From positions 1 through 17,251 of the forward strand of contig CACYDQ010000094.1 of NCBI GenBank assembly GCA_902773215.1: 17,251 nucleotides of DNA. The letters run 5' to 3'. The DNA comes from an uncultured Spirochaetaceae bacterium. GTDB taxonomy: Bacteria > Spirochaetota > Spirochaetia > Treponematales > Treponemataceae. Both the position numbers and the translations under genes were made by a program. Below, one piece after another: positions 6,820-15,200 of the stretch (its first letter is position 1; every line of letters starts with the position of its first letter). The notes below the pieces were generated by a model, which saw only the letters and a list, made by a program, of their open reading frames with translations, was not told the DNA's origin and ran no database searches.

Positions 6820-8787
6820 ATGGGAAAGATTATTGGAATTGACTTGGGAACGACGAACTCGTGCGTCGCGGTCATGGAGAACGGTGAGCCGGTCGTCATC
6901 CAGAACTCGGAGGGCTTCCGCACCACGCCTTCAATCGTCGGCTTCACGGCAAAGGGAGACCGCATCGTCGGCCAGCCCGCCAAGAACCAGATGGTCACGA
7001 ACCCCAAGAACACCGTCTATTCAATCAAGCGCTTCATCGGCCGCCGCTACAACGAGCTGCCTGATGAAATCAAGCGCATCCCCTACGCTGTGAAGGATCA
7101 CGGCGATGACGTGCGCGTCGAGGTCGATGAGGCCGGACAGAAGAAAGAGTTCAGCCCGCAGGAGATTTCCGCCTTCATCCTGCAGAAGATGAAGAAAACC
7201 GCCGAGGACTACTTGGGCGAGAGCGTCAGCGAGGCCGTCATCACCGTCCCCGCATACTTCAACGATGCCCAGCGTCAGGCGACCAAGGACGCGGGTAAGA
7301 TTGCGGGCCTTGACGTAAAGCGCATCATCAACGAGCCGACCGCCGCGTCGCTCGCATTCGGATTCAAGCAGGATGGCGACAAGGACAAGACGATTGCCGT
7401 CTACGACCTCGGAGGAGGTACCTTCGATATTTCCATCCTTGAGCTGGGGGACGGCGTGTTCGAGGTTAAGTCCACCAACGGAAACACCCACTTGGGAGGA
7501 GACGACTGGGACGGCCGCATCGTCAGCTGGCTGATTGACAGCTTCAAGGCCGACACGGGAATTGACCTGTCCCAGGACGCGATGGCAAAGCAGCGTCTCC
7601 GCGAGGCGGCCGAGAACGCGAAGATTTCTCTCTCCAACCAGACGACGACCGAGATCAATCTGCCCTTCATCACGGCTGATGCGACCGGCCCGAAGCACCT
7701 CCAGAAGACGCTGACTCGCGCCGAGTTCGAGAAGATGACCGACGACCTCTTTGAGGCGACCAAGGAGCCCTGCCGCAAGGCCATGGCCGACGCAGGTATC
7801 ACAGGTGACAAGATTGACGAGGTTCTGCTCGTCGGTGGTTCTTCCCGTATGCCCAAGGTTCAGGAAATCGTCAAGAGCATCTTCGGCAAGGACGGAAGCC
7901 GTGCCGTCAACCCGGACGAGGCGGTCGCCATTGGTGCCGCCATCCAGGGCGGAGTCCTCAAGGGTGACGTCAAGGATATGGTCCTTCTGGACGTTACGCC
8001 CCTTTCCCTCGGAATTGAGACGATGGGAGGCGTGTTCACCCGCCTGATCAACCGCAACACGACGATTCCGACCAAGAAGAGCCAGGTCTTCTCCACCGCC
8101 GCCGACGGCCAGACTGCCGTTACGATCCATGTCCTGCAGGGTGAGCGCGAGATGGCGAGCCAGAACCGCACGCTCGGCAACTTCAACCTGGACGGCATTC
8201 CGCCGGCACCGCGCGGGGTCCCGCAGATCGAGGTCACCTTCGACATCGACGCGAACGGCATTGTCCACGTGTCCGCAAAGGACCAGGGTACGGGCAAGGA
8301 GCAGCACATCCAGATTACTTCTTCTTCCGGCTTGAGCAAGGAGGAGATTGACCGGATGGTCAAGGATGCCGAGGCCAACGCCGCTGACGACAAGAAGAAG
8401 CGCGAGGCCGTTGATGCCAAGAATGAGGGCGACAGCCTGGTATACCAGACGGAGAAGACCCTCAAGGAGATGGGCGACAAGGTTTCCGCTGACGACAAGG
8501 CCAAGATCGAAAGTGCGGTGAGTGCCCTCAAGGAAGCCCTGAAAGGCGACAACACCGAGGACATCAAGTCCAAGACCGAGGCTCTCAAGCAGGCCACCTA
8601 CAAGATTGCCGAGGAGCTGTACAAGGCCCAGGCCGCTGCCGGACAGGCCGGTGCTAATGCTGGTGCTGGTCCTCAGGGAGCTGCTGGCGGCAACGCTGGA
8701 AGCGGGGCTTCTTCTTCCTCTGCGTCGGGCTTCGACAAGGGGTCGGCGGACGACGTTGAGTACGAGGTTCACGACGACCAGAAATAA
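6820..8787 (+). CDS. dnaK: DnaK (Hsp70) chaperone
   Basis: A 655-residue, full-length Hsp70. The ATPase half shows the three Hsp70 signatures: [11 protein letters not shown] (6-16), [13 protein letters not shown] (194-206) and [14 protein letters not shown] at about 340. The phosphate-loop region [19 protein letters not shown] lies at 141-159. The interdomain linker [15 protein letters not shown] is intact, followed by the substrate-binding beta domain and helical lid. The C-terminus is a Gly/Ala/Ser-rich tail ending in acidic residues ([12 protein letters not shown]), typical of bacterial DnaK. The ribosome site GAGAGGAG at 6803-6810 is strong, fitting the high expression of this protein. 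It works with GrpE upstream and DnaJ downstream. A 619-residue open frame on the opposite strand is the well-known dnaK antisense artefact. Confidence 0.99.
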   Translation: MGKIIGIDLGTTNSCVAVMENGEPVVIQNSEGFRTTPSIVGFTAKGDRIVGQPAKNQMVTNPKNTVYSIKRFIGRRYNELPDEIKRIPYAVKDHGDDVRVEVDEAGQKKEFSPQEISAFILQKMKKTAEDYLGESVSEAVITVPAYFNDAQRQATKDAGKIAGLDVKRIINEPTAASLAFGFKQDGDKDKTIAVYDLGGGTFDISILELGDGVFEVKSTNGNTHLGGDDWDGRIVSWLIDSFKADTGIDLSQDAMAKQRLREAAENAKISLSNQTTTEINLPFITADATGPKHLQKTLTRAEFEKMTDDLFEATKEPCRKAMADAGITGDKIDEVLLVGGSSRMPKVQEIVKSIFGKDGSRAVNPDEAVAIGAAIQGGVLKGDVKDMVLLDVTPLSLGIETMGGVFTRLINRNTTIPTKKSQVFSTAADGQTAVTIHVLQGEREMASQNRTLGNFNLDGIPPAPRGVPQIEVTFDIDANGIVHVSAKDQGTGKEQHIQITSSSGLSKEEIDRMVKDAEANAADDKKKREAVDAKNEGDSLVYQTEKTLKEMGDKVSADDKAKIESAVSALKEALKGDNTEDIKSKTEALKQATYKIAEELYKAQAAAGQAGANAGAGPQGAAGGNAGSGASSSSASGFDKGSADDVEYEVHDDQK

Positions 8788-8807
8788 AAAGATATAGTCT
8801 GAGAGAT

Positions 8808-8843
8808 TTCCCCGCCGGATGTGTTTTGCTGTCCGGCGGGGAA
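8808..8843 (+). promoter_or_regulatory. 12-bp perfect hairpin between dnaK and dnaJ
   Basis: TTCCCCGCCGGA (8808-8819) and TCCGGCGGGGAA (8832-8843) pair perfectly around a 12-nt loop. The stem is very GC-rich and would be stable in RNA. What follows is CTTGTATATG with no T run, so it does not look like a simple intrinsic terminator. Lying 20 bp after the dnaK stop and 26 bp before dnaJ, it probably protects the dnaK 3' end, marks a processing site or slows polymerase, which would give more DnaK than DnaJ. The role is inference. Confidence 0.8.
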
Positions 8844-8869
8844 CTTGTATATGTAAGGGAAGATTGGAA

Positions 8870-10009
8870 ATGGCTGACAAACGTGACTATTATGAGGTTC
8901 TTGGACTGGACAAGAGCGCGGACAAAGAGGCTATAAAGAAGGCCTACAGGAAGCTCGCCATAAAGTACCATCCTGACCGCAACCCCGGCAACAAGGAAGC
9001 CGAGGAAAAGTTCAAGGAGGCGACCGAGGCGTACGAGGTCCTGAGCGATGACCAGAAGAGGCCTGTCTATGACCAGTACGGCTTTGCCGGCCTGGAGGGC
9101 ATGGGGGGCGGTGGCGGACAGGGCTACAGCCATGCCTTCCACGATTTCCAGGATATCTTCGGTTCCGGGGCCTTCGGGGACATCTTCGAGAACCTCTTCG
9201 GTGGCGGCGGCTTCGGCGGCTTTGGTTCGTCACGCTCCCGCAACAACAACGACGGCCAGAGCCTGCGTTACGACCTGGAGCTGGACTTTAAGGATGCGGT
9301 GTTCGGCACCAAGAAAGATATCCGCTTCTCGCACAGCGTCACCTGCTCCCACTGCAAGGGTACGGGCGGCGAGGCAGGCTCCAGCACGAAGACCTGTTCT
9401 ACGTGTGGCGGTATGGGGCAGGTGCGTCGCAGCTCCGGCTTCTTCCAGGTGCAGCAGACTTGTCCGACCTGTGGTGGCAAGGGCACGATAATCGACTATC
9501 CCTGTAAGTTCTGCCGTGGTAGCGGGACCGAGGAGAAGGATTCCATTGTCACGATTACGATTCCCGCCGGTGTCGATGACGGCAAGCGGATAACGATACC
9601 CAAGCAGGGGGATGCGGGCACGAACGGCGGCAGGCCGGGCGACCTCATCATCGTCGTCCACGTCCGCTCGGACCGTTGCTTTGAGCGCAGCGAGAGCGAC
9701 CTCTACTGTGCCATCCCCATCAGCCTGTCTCAGGCCGTCCTGGGAGCGGACATAAACGTCCCGACCTTGGACAACCGCCGCATCACGCTCAAGATTCCGT
9801 CAGGCACGACCCACGGCAAGCTCTTCCGTATAAAGAATGAGGGTGTCCCTGTCTCCGGCACGAGCCGCAAGGGTGACCTCTACGTCAAGGTGATGGTGCA
9901 GCTCCCGACCAAAATCAATTCGGAGCAGCGGATGCTCATGGAGCAGTATGCCAAGCTGGAGGGCGCGACAAACAGTCCCAACTTGATTGAGCTCGCGAGC
10001 CTGCGCTGA
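8870..10009 (+). CDS. dnaJ: DnaJ (Hsp40), type I co-chaperone
   Basis: A 379-residue type I DnaJ that delivers clients to DnaK and stimulates its ATPase. The J domain (1-70) begins DYYEVLGL and holds the essential HPD at 34-36. A Gly/Phe-rich linker follows (about 72-120). The zinc-binding domain has all four CxxCxGxG repeats: CSHCKGTG from 159, CSTCGGMG from 176, CPTCGGKG from 198 and CKFCRGSG from 212. The C-terminal client-binding and dimer domain is complete. The ATG at 8870 is chosen because it starts the J domain and is preceded by AAGGGAAG; an ATG-like start at 8819 lies inside the intergenic hairpin. One small oddity is RPVYDQYG where most DnaJ proteins have RAxYDxxG. The 82-bp gap after dnaK contains the hairpin. 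Confidence 0.98.
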   Translation: MADKRDYYEVLGLDKSADKEAIKKAYRKLAIKYHPDRNPGNKEAEEKFKEATEAYEVLSDDQKRPVYDQYGFAGLEGMGGGGGQGYSHAFHDFQDIFGSGAFGDIFENLFGGGGFGGFGSSRSRNNNDGQSLRYDLELDFKDAVFGTKKDIRFSHSVTCSHCKGTGGEAGSSTKTCSTCGGMGQVRRSSGFFQVQQTCPTCGGKGTIIDYPCKFCRGSGTEEKDSIVTITIPAGVDDGKRITIPKQGDAGTNGGRPGDLIIVVHVRSDRCFERSESDLYCAIPISLSQAVLGADINVPTLDNRRITLKIPSGTTHGKLFRIKNEGVPVSGTSRKGDLYVKVMVQLPTKINSEQRMLMEQYAKLEGATNSPNLIELASLR

Positions 10010-10013
10010 CATA

Positions 10014-10043
10014 TTGACTGAAATTCCCTTTCTGTGCTATAGT
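10014..10043 (+). promoter_or_regulatory. strong sigma-70-type promoter of ispE, probably giving a leaderless mRNA
   Basis: TTGACT (10014-10019) and TATAGT (10038-10043) are each one base from the consensus, with an 18-bp spacer. Transcription should begin about 5-9 bases after the -10 box, at 10047-10052. The ispE ATG is at 10052, and no Shine-Dalgarno sequence precedes it. The transcript therefore has a leader of about 0-5 nt. Confidence 0.75.
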
Positions 10044-10051
10044 TTTACCGT

Positions 10052-10870
10052 ATGGCTGACAGTGTCATTGCCTTGGCACCGGCGAAGATAAACGTCGGGC
10101 TGAGCGTTTTTCCGAGAAGGGCTGACGGCTACCATGACATAGAGGGGGTCTTTACGACTGTTTCCCTCCATGACACGCTTTCCGTCTCGATTGCAGACGG
10201 GGAGGGGGAATGTCTGGTTGACTGCCCTTCAATGGTTCTGCCTGCGCAGAATACCTTCACTGCCGCATACAAAGCTTTCTGCGTGCTGACCGGCATTGGC
10301 TCCAGCGTCCGCGTGACCGTGGACAAACGGATTCCTTCCGGCGGTGGATTGGGGGGCGGATCCAGTGATGCTGCATCTTTTATTCAATCCATTGACAGAT
10401 TGTTCTGTACGCACTTAGTGGCTTCACAGCTGTATGAGCTGGCCCTTTCGGTGGGGAGCGACGTGCCCTTCTTTATGCATGCCTTGTGCGAGGCAGGCGA
10501 GGGAAAGCCCTATGCGGCCTACGTGACGGGGCGGGGCGAGAATGTGGATCCCCTGCCGCCGAGGGAACTGGATGTCCGGCTTGCTTTGCCGGGAGTTCCC
10601 GTCTCGACGAGGGAAGCGTATGCATGGCTGGACGAGGCGATTGAGCGGGGAGAAGTACGGCACAACGCCTTCCACGGCAAGAATGCCTGGACGGCTGAGT
10701 GGAAGAAAGATGTGGGGGACTGGCAGTTCGTCAACGACTTCACGGCCCCGGTTGCGTCGCGGCATGAGGTGATAGCCGCTGCCATCCGGGATATGAAGGA
10801 AGAGGGGGCTTCTTTCGCAGATATGTCCGGCTCTGGTTCGACCGTGTTCGGGATTTTCTGCGGGCAGTAG
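10052..10870 (+). CDS. ispE: 4-diphosphocytidyl-2-C-methyl-D-erythritol kinase (IspE)
   Basis: IspE phosphorylates CDP-methylerythritol with ATP, a step of the MEP pathway to isoprenoid precursors, in the cytoplasm. The 272-residue protein has the GHMP kinase layout: PAKINVGL with Lys12 at the start, the ATP-binding glycine loop PSGGGLGGGSSDAA (95-108), the catalytic Asp137 in SVGSDVPFF, and the C-terminal GHMP motif MSGSGSTVFGIF (usually GSGPT; Ser replaces Pro here). It is slightly shorter than the usual ~280-300 residues. The start is fixed by the conserved N-terminus and has no ribosome site, in line with the promoter reading above. The tRNA-Gln gene begins 18 bp after the stop and is likely on the same transcript. 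Confidence 0.95.
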   Translation: MADSVIALAPAKINVGLSVFPRRADGYHDIEGVFTTVSLHDTLSVSIADGEGECLVDCPSMVLPAQNTFTAAYKAFCVLTGIGSSVRVTVDKRIPSGGGLGGGSSDAASFIQSIDRLFCTHLVASQLYELALSVGSDVPFFMHALCEAGEGKPYAAYVTGRGENVDPLPPRELDVRLALPGVPVSTREAYAWLDEAIERGEVRHNAFHGKNAWTAEWKKDVGDWQFVNDFTAPVASRHEVIAAAIRDMKEEGASFADMSGSGSTVFGIFCGQ

Positions 10871-10888
10871 CCTGCGCATACATATTTT

Positions 10889-10961
10889 TGGGACGTCGTC
10901 AAGTGGTAAGACAACGGCTTTTGGTGCCGTCATTCCGCAGGTTCGAATCCTGCCGTCCCAG
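10889..10961 (+). tRNA. tRNA-Gln (anticodon UUG)
   Basis: The sequence folds as a complete cloverleaf. The 7-bp acceptor stem is TGGGACG with CGTCCCA (10954-10960) and discriminator G10961. There is a 3-bp D stem (GTC/GAC), an anticodon stem ACGGC/GCCGT around the loop TTTTGGT with anticodon TTG, and a T arm GCAGG-TTCGAAT-CCTGC. The U1-A72 pair and G discriminator are typical of bacterial tRNA-Gln. The variable region is CATTCC, six bases, one more than common. CCA is not encoded (CTA follows) and must be added by the CCA enzyme. It lies between ispE and rplY on the same strand, with no promoter that I could identify for it alone. Confidence 0.96.
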
Positions 10962-11006
10962 CTAAAGTACCTGTAGCAGGGGAATTTTTAAGGAGTTTTT
11001 TTTATT

Positions 11007-11561
11007 ATGGAACAGTTCGTGATTAATGCAAAAATCCGCAAGGAAACGGGAAAGAAGGCCGCCAAGGCTCTCCGCGCCACCGGCCGCATCCCTGCGGTCG
11101 CTTACAACGAGAAGGGCGAGTCCACGATGCTTGATATCGATGCCAACGAGTTCTCCAAGGCTTGGCGCAGCATCACCAAGACGACGCTCGTCAAGCTCGT
11201 CATCGAGGGGCAGGAGCATCAGGCTTACATCCAGGACACCGAGTATGACATCCTCACCGACAAGAACCTTCACGCCGACTTCCACATCGTCAGCGGCCAG
11301 AAGCCTGTCGTCGCCCGCCTGAAGATTCATTATACCGGCACCCCCGCCGGAGTCCTCAAGGGCGGCTTCCTTGTCAAGCATGTCCCGGATGTCAAGCTCA
11401 AGGCCCTTCCCGCCGATATGCCCCAGTCCATCGTCGCCGACATCTCCAAGGTTGAGATTGGCCAGAAGTACACGATTAAGGACCTCGGTCTGAGCGACAA
11501 GCTGACGATTCTTTCCAACCCGAACGACCTCGTCGTCACCATCGCACCGCCCCGCAAGTAG
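11007..11561 (+). CDS. rplY: 50S ribosomal protein L25/general stress protein Ctc
   Basis: A 184-residue L25 of the long (Ctc/TL5) form. The N-terminal ~90 residues are the 5S rRNA-binding domain (KETGKKAAKALRATGRIPAVAYN near the start, and a DFHIV strand near its end). The C-terminal half (~95-184) is the extra beta domain, with VKHVPDVKLKALPADMPQ and VEIGQKYTIKDL. It binds 5S rRNA in the central protuberance of the large subunit. The ribosome site AAGGAG (10990-10995) lies 11 bp before the ATG, separated by a T-rich run. It follows the tRNA-Gln gene by 45 bp and is closed by a strong terminator. Confidence 0.96.
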   Translation: MEQFVINAKIRKETGKKAAKALRATGRIPAVAYNEKGESTMLDIDANEFSKAWRSITKTTLVKLVIEGQEHQAYIQDTEYDILTDKNLHADFHIVSGQKPVVARLKIHYTGTPAGVLKGGFLVKHVPDVKLKALPADMPQSIVADISKVEIGQKYTIKDLGLSDKLTILSNPNDLVVTIAPPRK

Positions 11562-11587
11562 GCGGCTGCCCTGAACCGCAGCTTATG

Positions 11588-11613
11588 AAGCCGGCAACTC
11601 GCCGGCTTTTTTT
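11588..11613 (+). terminator. intrinsic terminator after rplY, abutting the tilS start
   Basis: AAGCCGGC (11588-11595), a 5-nt loop AACTC, and GCCGGCTT (11601-11608) form a perfect 8-bp stem; a run of seven T (11607-11613) overlaps the end of the stem. This is the classic Rho-independent form. The T run ends exactly at the ATG of tilS (11614). Confidence 0.92.
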
Positions 11614-12984
11614 ATGGCCTTGTCTTTCGTCGATCTGTTTGATTCCCGCGTCGCGGAGGGGCTTGCCTCCTGCGGCGTGGATTTGTCCTCTCCCCTGACA
11701 CTCGGTGCGGCAGTGAGCGGCGGGGCGGATTCCGTCTCGCTCGTGACCGCCCTCATGCATGTCCTGCCCCCGTCCGTCCGTCTGATTGCCGTCACGGTCA
11801 ACCACAACCTGCGGAAGGAGGCGGAGACCGCCGGGGATGCGGACTTCGTGGAGTCCTACTGCGCGTCGCTGGGCGTGAGCTGCGCCCGCTACGACATACC
11901 GCGCGGGCAGATTCTGGAGGCTGCCCGGCAGGGGGGGCTGAGCCTGGAGGAGGCCGCCCGGAACGCCCGCTATGACTGCTTCTCCCTCTTTATTGCGAAT
12001 AGCTCCATTTCTGCCCTTGCCCTCGCCCACAACCGCAACGACCAGCTGGAGACCCTGCTGATGCGCTTCCTTGCGGGGGGGGGCACGGAGTCACTTTCCG
12101 GCATACGGGAACGGAGGGACTGCTACGTGCGTCCCCTGCTGGGCATATCCCGGGCGGACATAGAGCGATACCTTGCGGAGCAGGGCATAGCCTGGCGGAC
12201 GGACAGCACGAATGCGGACAATGCCCTCCTGCGTAACCGGGTCCGGAATGTCCTTGTTCCCTCCCTTGACGAGAGCTTCCCCGGCTGGGGCAAGGCCCTG
12301 CTCTCCCTGTCCTGCAAGATGCGGGACGACGGCGAGTTCCTGACGCGGGAGCTGGAGGCCGCCAAGCCCCGCTGCCGTTTCCGGCGGGAAGGAAGCCGCA
12401 TTGTCATGGATGCTGCCTCTTTCTTCCGGGAAATGCGGGCAATCCGCGTCCGTCTCCTCTATGCCGCCGCCGACGCGGTTTCCGAAAGCCCTTTCCGCAT
12501 TCCGTACTCATTCTTTTCCCGCCTGGCCGGCCGGGGCTTCCCGGAGTCGCGCCAGGAGTCCTGCTCTGGCATACAGGTCTGCGTGGAGGGGGATTCCCTG
12601 CGCGTGGGGCGGGAGGAGGGGAAGCCCTCTGACCGGGGCTTCTGCGTCCTTGTGCGCGGTGAAGGCCGCTACCGGGCGGGAGAGCTTGATGTCAGCGTGC
12701 GCAGGGAGGGGCAGCCTGCATCCATCGTCCTTGAGGCCTGCGGGGACTCTCTTTCCCTGCCGTCCTTGACTTTTCCCTTCCTTATAAGAAGCCGTCAGCC
12801 GGGAGACAATGTCCGGGAGGCCGGGAATTCTTTCCGTTCCGTCGCCTCCGTGCTGGACGGATGGAAGTGCGCGGGCCGGAAGGACGACATTCCCCTCGTG
12901 CAGCGGCTGGACCAGCCCGGCCAGCCCCTTGCCGCCGTCTGGGGAAGTCCTCTTGGCTTCAAGAATTGGGTGGTAAAATATTAG
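11614..12984 (+). CDS. tilS: tRNA(Ile)-lysidine synthase TilS
   Basis: TilS attaches lysine to C34 of tRNA-Ile(CAU), so that it reads AUA and is charged with isoleucine; it is normally essential. The 456-residue protein has the N-type ATP pyrophosphatase loop SGGADS (35-40), the substrate segment VNHNLRKEA (62-70), AHNRNDQLET (138-147; most family members have HH and DD, so N140 and N142 are unusual), the RFLAGGGTESLSG motif (151-163) and TDSTN...RNRVRN (196-212). The rest matches the less conserved TilS C-terminal domains, with RSRQPGDNV near the end. The ATG at 11614 is the only ordinary start between the in-frame stop (TGA at 11572) and the SGG motif. It has no ribosome site and sits against the rplY terminator. 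G9 (12075-12083) and G7 (11931-11937) tracts lie inside the gene. Confidence 0.93.
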   Translation: MALSFVDLFDSRVAEGLASCGVDLSSPLTLGAAVSGGADSVSLVTALMHVLPPSVRLIAVTVNHNLRKEAETAGDADFVESYCASLGVSCARYDIPRGQILEAARQGGLSLEEAARNARYDCFSLFIANSSISALALAHNRNDQLETLLMRFLAGGGTESLSGIRERRDCYVRPLLGISRADIERYLAEQGIAWRTDSTNADNALLRNRVRNVLVPSLDESFPGWGKALLSLSCKMRDDGEFLTRELEAAKPRCRFRREGSRIVMDAASFFREMRAIRVRLLYAAADAVSESPFRIPYSFFSRLAGRGFPESRQESCSGIQVCVEGDSLRVGREEGKPSDRGFCVLVRGEGRYRAGELDVSVRREGQPASIVLEACGDSLSLPSLTFPFLIRSRQPGDNVREAGNSFRSVASVLDGWKCAGRKDDIPLVQRLDQPGQPLAAVWGSPLGFKNWVVKY

Positions 12985-13085
12985 AAAGTGTTGTATAATA
13001 TATGTCGTACAATTGTTTATAGACCGAAATTTACGCTATAAATAAGCTATAAAATAGAAGATTTAAGCATGGTGAGGATGTTTGT
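12985..13085 (+). promoter_or_regulatory. AT-rich promoter region of the calcium-loop/HtrA gene pair
   Basis: This 101-bp gap is very AT-rich. Candidate -10 boxes are TATAAT (12994-12999), TATAAA (13037-13042) and TATAAA (13048-13053). The best full pair is TTGTTT (13013-13018) with the 13037 box, spacer 18 bp. GCTATAAA occurs twice, at 13035-13042 and 13046-13053, 11 bp apart. The first box, in context TTGTATAATA, matches the promoter of the leucine-rich repeat gene at 16892-16901. A ribosome site GGTGAGGA (13071-13078) serves the next gene. Confidence 0.6.
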
Positions 13086-15197
13086 ATGAGGTCGAGACTC
13101 TTTGCGCTTTGTTTTTGCTTTGCCGCTGCCCTTCCGTTCGTATCTGCCAAGGACTCTGAGAGAGCCTCCACGGCCGTGTCGCTTGCCAACAGGCGGACGG
13201 CCTTGCGATGCCTTGAGGCCGCCGGGAACTACGCCTCCCAGTCTTCTTGGGCTGCGGCCGCTTCCCAGGCACAGATGGGGCTGAGCTATGACGACAGTGT
13301 TTCCGACCTTTGGTATGTCTATGCGGTCGCCGTCCAGAAAGGAGGGGGCAGCATAGCCCAGGTTCTTCCCCTCGTGGAGAAGGCACTGACGGTCGGCAAC
13401 TGGGTCAACTACAACCGCGACAACTCCCGCATCCTCTATGCGGATATCCTTGCCGACACGGGAAGGAGCGCGGAGGTTTTCCAGGTGCTGGACTCCAATC
13501 CTCCCGTTTTCTCCTCATCTGCCGAGTACATCCGTGCCAAGGCCTACTACCGCATGGGAACGCCGGAGTCCTATGCCGCGGCCCGCAATAAGATTTCCAA
13601 TGCGCGGCGGATTTTCCCCGATGACACGCGCTTTCCCCAGCTGTTCTTCAGCTACGAGGACCCCTACAGCGAGGACGCGACCGTCAGGCGGCTCGCCGAC
13701 TCATTCATAAAGCAGATTGTGCTCTATGACGAGAGCACCAAGGAGGAGGACGCTGAGCTTGAGATAATGGCTGCGGCCTTTGCCAGGGGGGACGAGCGCA
13801 GGAAGCTGCTCCAGTCGTTCGGCGCGAGGGGGCTTGTGCACCCGCTTTACGCTGGGGTAGCCCTTGAGGAGGCCCTGGTCGGCCAGAAGGAGGCATTCGA
13901 GTACATCGCGACGTTCGCTGACGACAGTTTGAACGTGGACTACCTGCGGGCCTTCATGATGCTGATTGACGACGAGGCTGTCAGGGCCGAGGCCAAGGAA
14001 TACTTCACCGCCTTCTGCGGTGAGCTGACATGCGACACGAGCGGTGACGGCATAGATGATCTGACCGTCTCCTACTACCGGGGCCGCCCGCAGCACATTG
14101 CCCACGACTACAACCAGGACGGGGAGCTTGAGTGGGAGGTCTTCTGTGACTTCGGCGTTCCCGTCTCCGGCATCCTCTACGATGCGGACTACCTTGACGC
14201 GTGCGAGGCGGACTTCACCTGGCAGTCATTCCCAGCCTTGTCTTCTTTTGTCGTCAAGGACGGCGAGGGACGCAAGGTCAATATATTCAACCTGATGGGC
14301 GACGAGCTCATGTGGACCCCGGTAAGGATGGACTTTGACCGGATAATCAGCGAGTCCTCCGGGGCGGAATTCTTCTTCCCGGTCCCCAATATCGACGAGC
14401 GGCGGCTGGGCAGGGTGGAGCTTGCCTTCGCCTCCTCCAGCTTCACTGTCCCGAGCACCGAGCGGGAGAACTCATGGATAAACGTCTCTGTGCTGGACGG
14501 GCAGATGCAGTCGGCGGACTACTATCATGCGGGCAAGCTCTATGCGCATACCCAGTTCCAGGACAACATGCCGGTCTCCCGCATTGTCGATGCGGACGGG
14601 GACTCCGTCTTCGAGACGACCGAGTACTATGCGCCCGTCTCTGACATGGACGGGGCGGTGCATGACGGGGCCGTTGAGCGCACGATAATGACGAACCTCT
14701 TCGGCACCCCGTCCAACGGGGCTGACTTCTACCTGCGGATGGTGCAGGTGGACGGCAACGGTGATACCGTGCCGGACTTCACCGAAGAGTACCTGAACGG
14801 AGGAACCGTGGTCAGCTCCTGGGACACCGACGGTGACGGCTACTGGAACGTCCGCGTGTCCAACAGCTTTGACCCTGAGACTGGCCACAAGCGTGAAATC
14901 GATATGTTCTATCTGCCCTACAAGGAGAACGTCGTGAGCGTCACTATCGACAACGGGATTCCCGTCCTTGTGCAGAGCGGCAGTCAGGACTACCCGGTGT
15001 CCAAGGATTCTTCCTATCCTTTCTACTGGATAGGTGAGGCCGGCGCGTCCCAGTTCGCCAAGTCTGCACTGGATTACTTCAAGAAGAACAGCGTGCAAGG
15101 ACTTTCCACCGTGATAGAGCGTGACGGGGACAGAGTTCATGCCGTCCACATCGGGGAGTTCTGTTACGGCATGCTGATTCCCGCGGCGGAGATGTAG
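13086..15197 (+). CDS. exported helical-repeat protein with five calcium-loop (DxDxDG-type) motifs
   Basis: A 703-residue protein with a signal peptide (MRSR, hydrophobic run, ending near VSA at 21). Residues ~27-310 are helical and look like degenerate tetratricopeptide repeats (SSWAAAASQAQMGL, YADILADTGRSAEVFQVL, AKAYYRMGTPESYAAA). The second half is beta-rich and contains five acidic loops of the EF-hand/thrombospondin-3 type: DTSGDGIDD from 317, DYNQDGELE from 341, DADGDSVFE from 502, DGNGDTVPD from 556 and DTDGDGYWN from 580. Such loops often bind calcium. It is probably a periplasmic or outer-membrane-associated protein; its function is unknown. The ATG is supported by GGTGAGGA upstream. 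The HtrA-like gene starts 3 bp after the stop, so the two are translated from one message and may act together. Confidence 0.85.
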   Translation: MRSRLFALCFCFAAALPFVSAKDSERASTAVSLANRRTALRCLEAAGNYASQSSWAAAASQAQMGLSYDDSVSDLWYVYAVAVQKGGGSIAQVLPLVEKALTVGNWVNYNRDNSRILYADILADTGRSAEVFQVLDSNPPVFSSSAEYIRAKAYYRMGTPESYAAARNKISNARRIFPDDTRFPQLFFSYEDPYSEDATVRRLADSFIKQIVLYDESTKEEDAELEIMAAAFARGDERRKLLQSFGARGLVHPLYAGVALEEALVGQKEAFEYIATFADDSLNVDYLRAFMMLIDDEAVRAEAKEYFTAFCGELTCDTSGDGIDDLTVSYYRGRPQHIAHDYNQDGELEWEVFCDFGVPVSGILYDADYLDACEADFTWQSFPALSSFVVKDGEGRKVNIFNLMGDELMWTPVRMDFDRIISESSGAEFFFPVPNIDERRLGRVELAFASSSFTVPSTERENSWINVSVLDGQMQSADYYHAGKLYAHTQFQDNMPVSRIVDADGDSVFETTEYYAPVSDMDGAVHDGAVERTIMTNLFGTPSNGADFYLRMVQVDGNGDTVPDFTEEYLNGGTVVSSWDTDGDGYWNVRVSNSFDPETGHKREIDMFYLPYKENVVSVTIDNGIPVLVQSGSQDYPVSKDSSYPFYWIGEAGASQFAKSALDYFKKNSVQGLSTVIERDGDRVHAVHIGEFCYGMLIPAAEM

Positions 15198-15200
15198 AGG

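Noticed and set aside
8819..8869. Upstream extension of dnaJ from 8819
   Set aside because: The extra residues (MCFAVRRGT...) come from the intergenic hairpin; the J domain starts properly at 8870 with a good ribosome site.
7021..8880. 619-codon open frame on the minus strand, opposite dnaK
   Set aside because: It is the known antisense open frame of dnaK, once misannotated in databases as an NAD-specific glutamate dehydrogenase. It follows from GC-rich codon use in dnaK and shows no domain or ribosome site.
10970..10988. CCTG-TAG-CAGG followed by T residues after tRNA-Gln, as a possible terminator
   Set aside because: The stem is only 4 bp with a 3-base loop and the T run is five bases and set apart. 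It is too weak to call.
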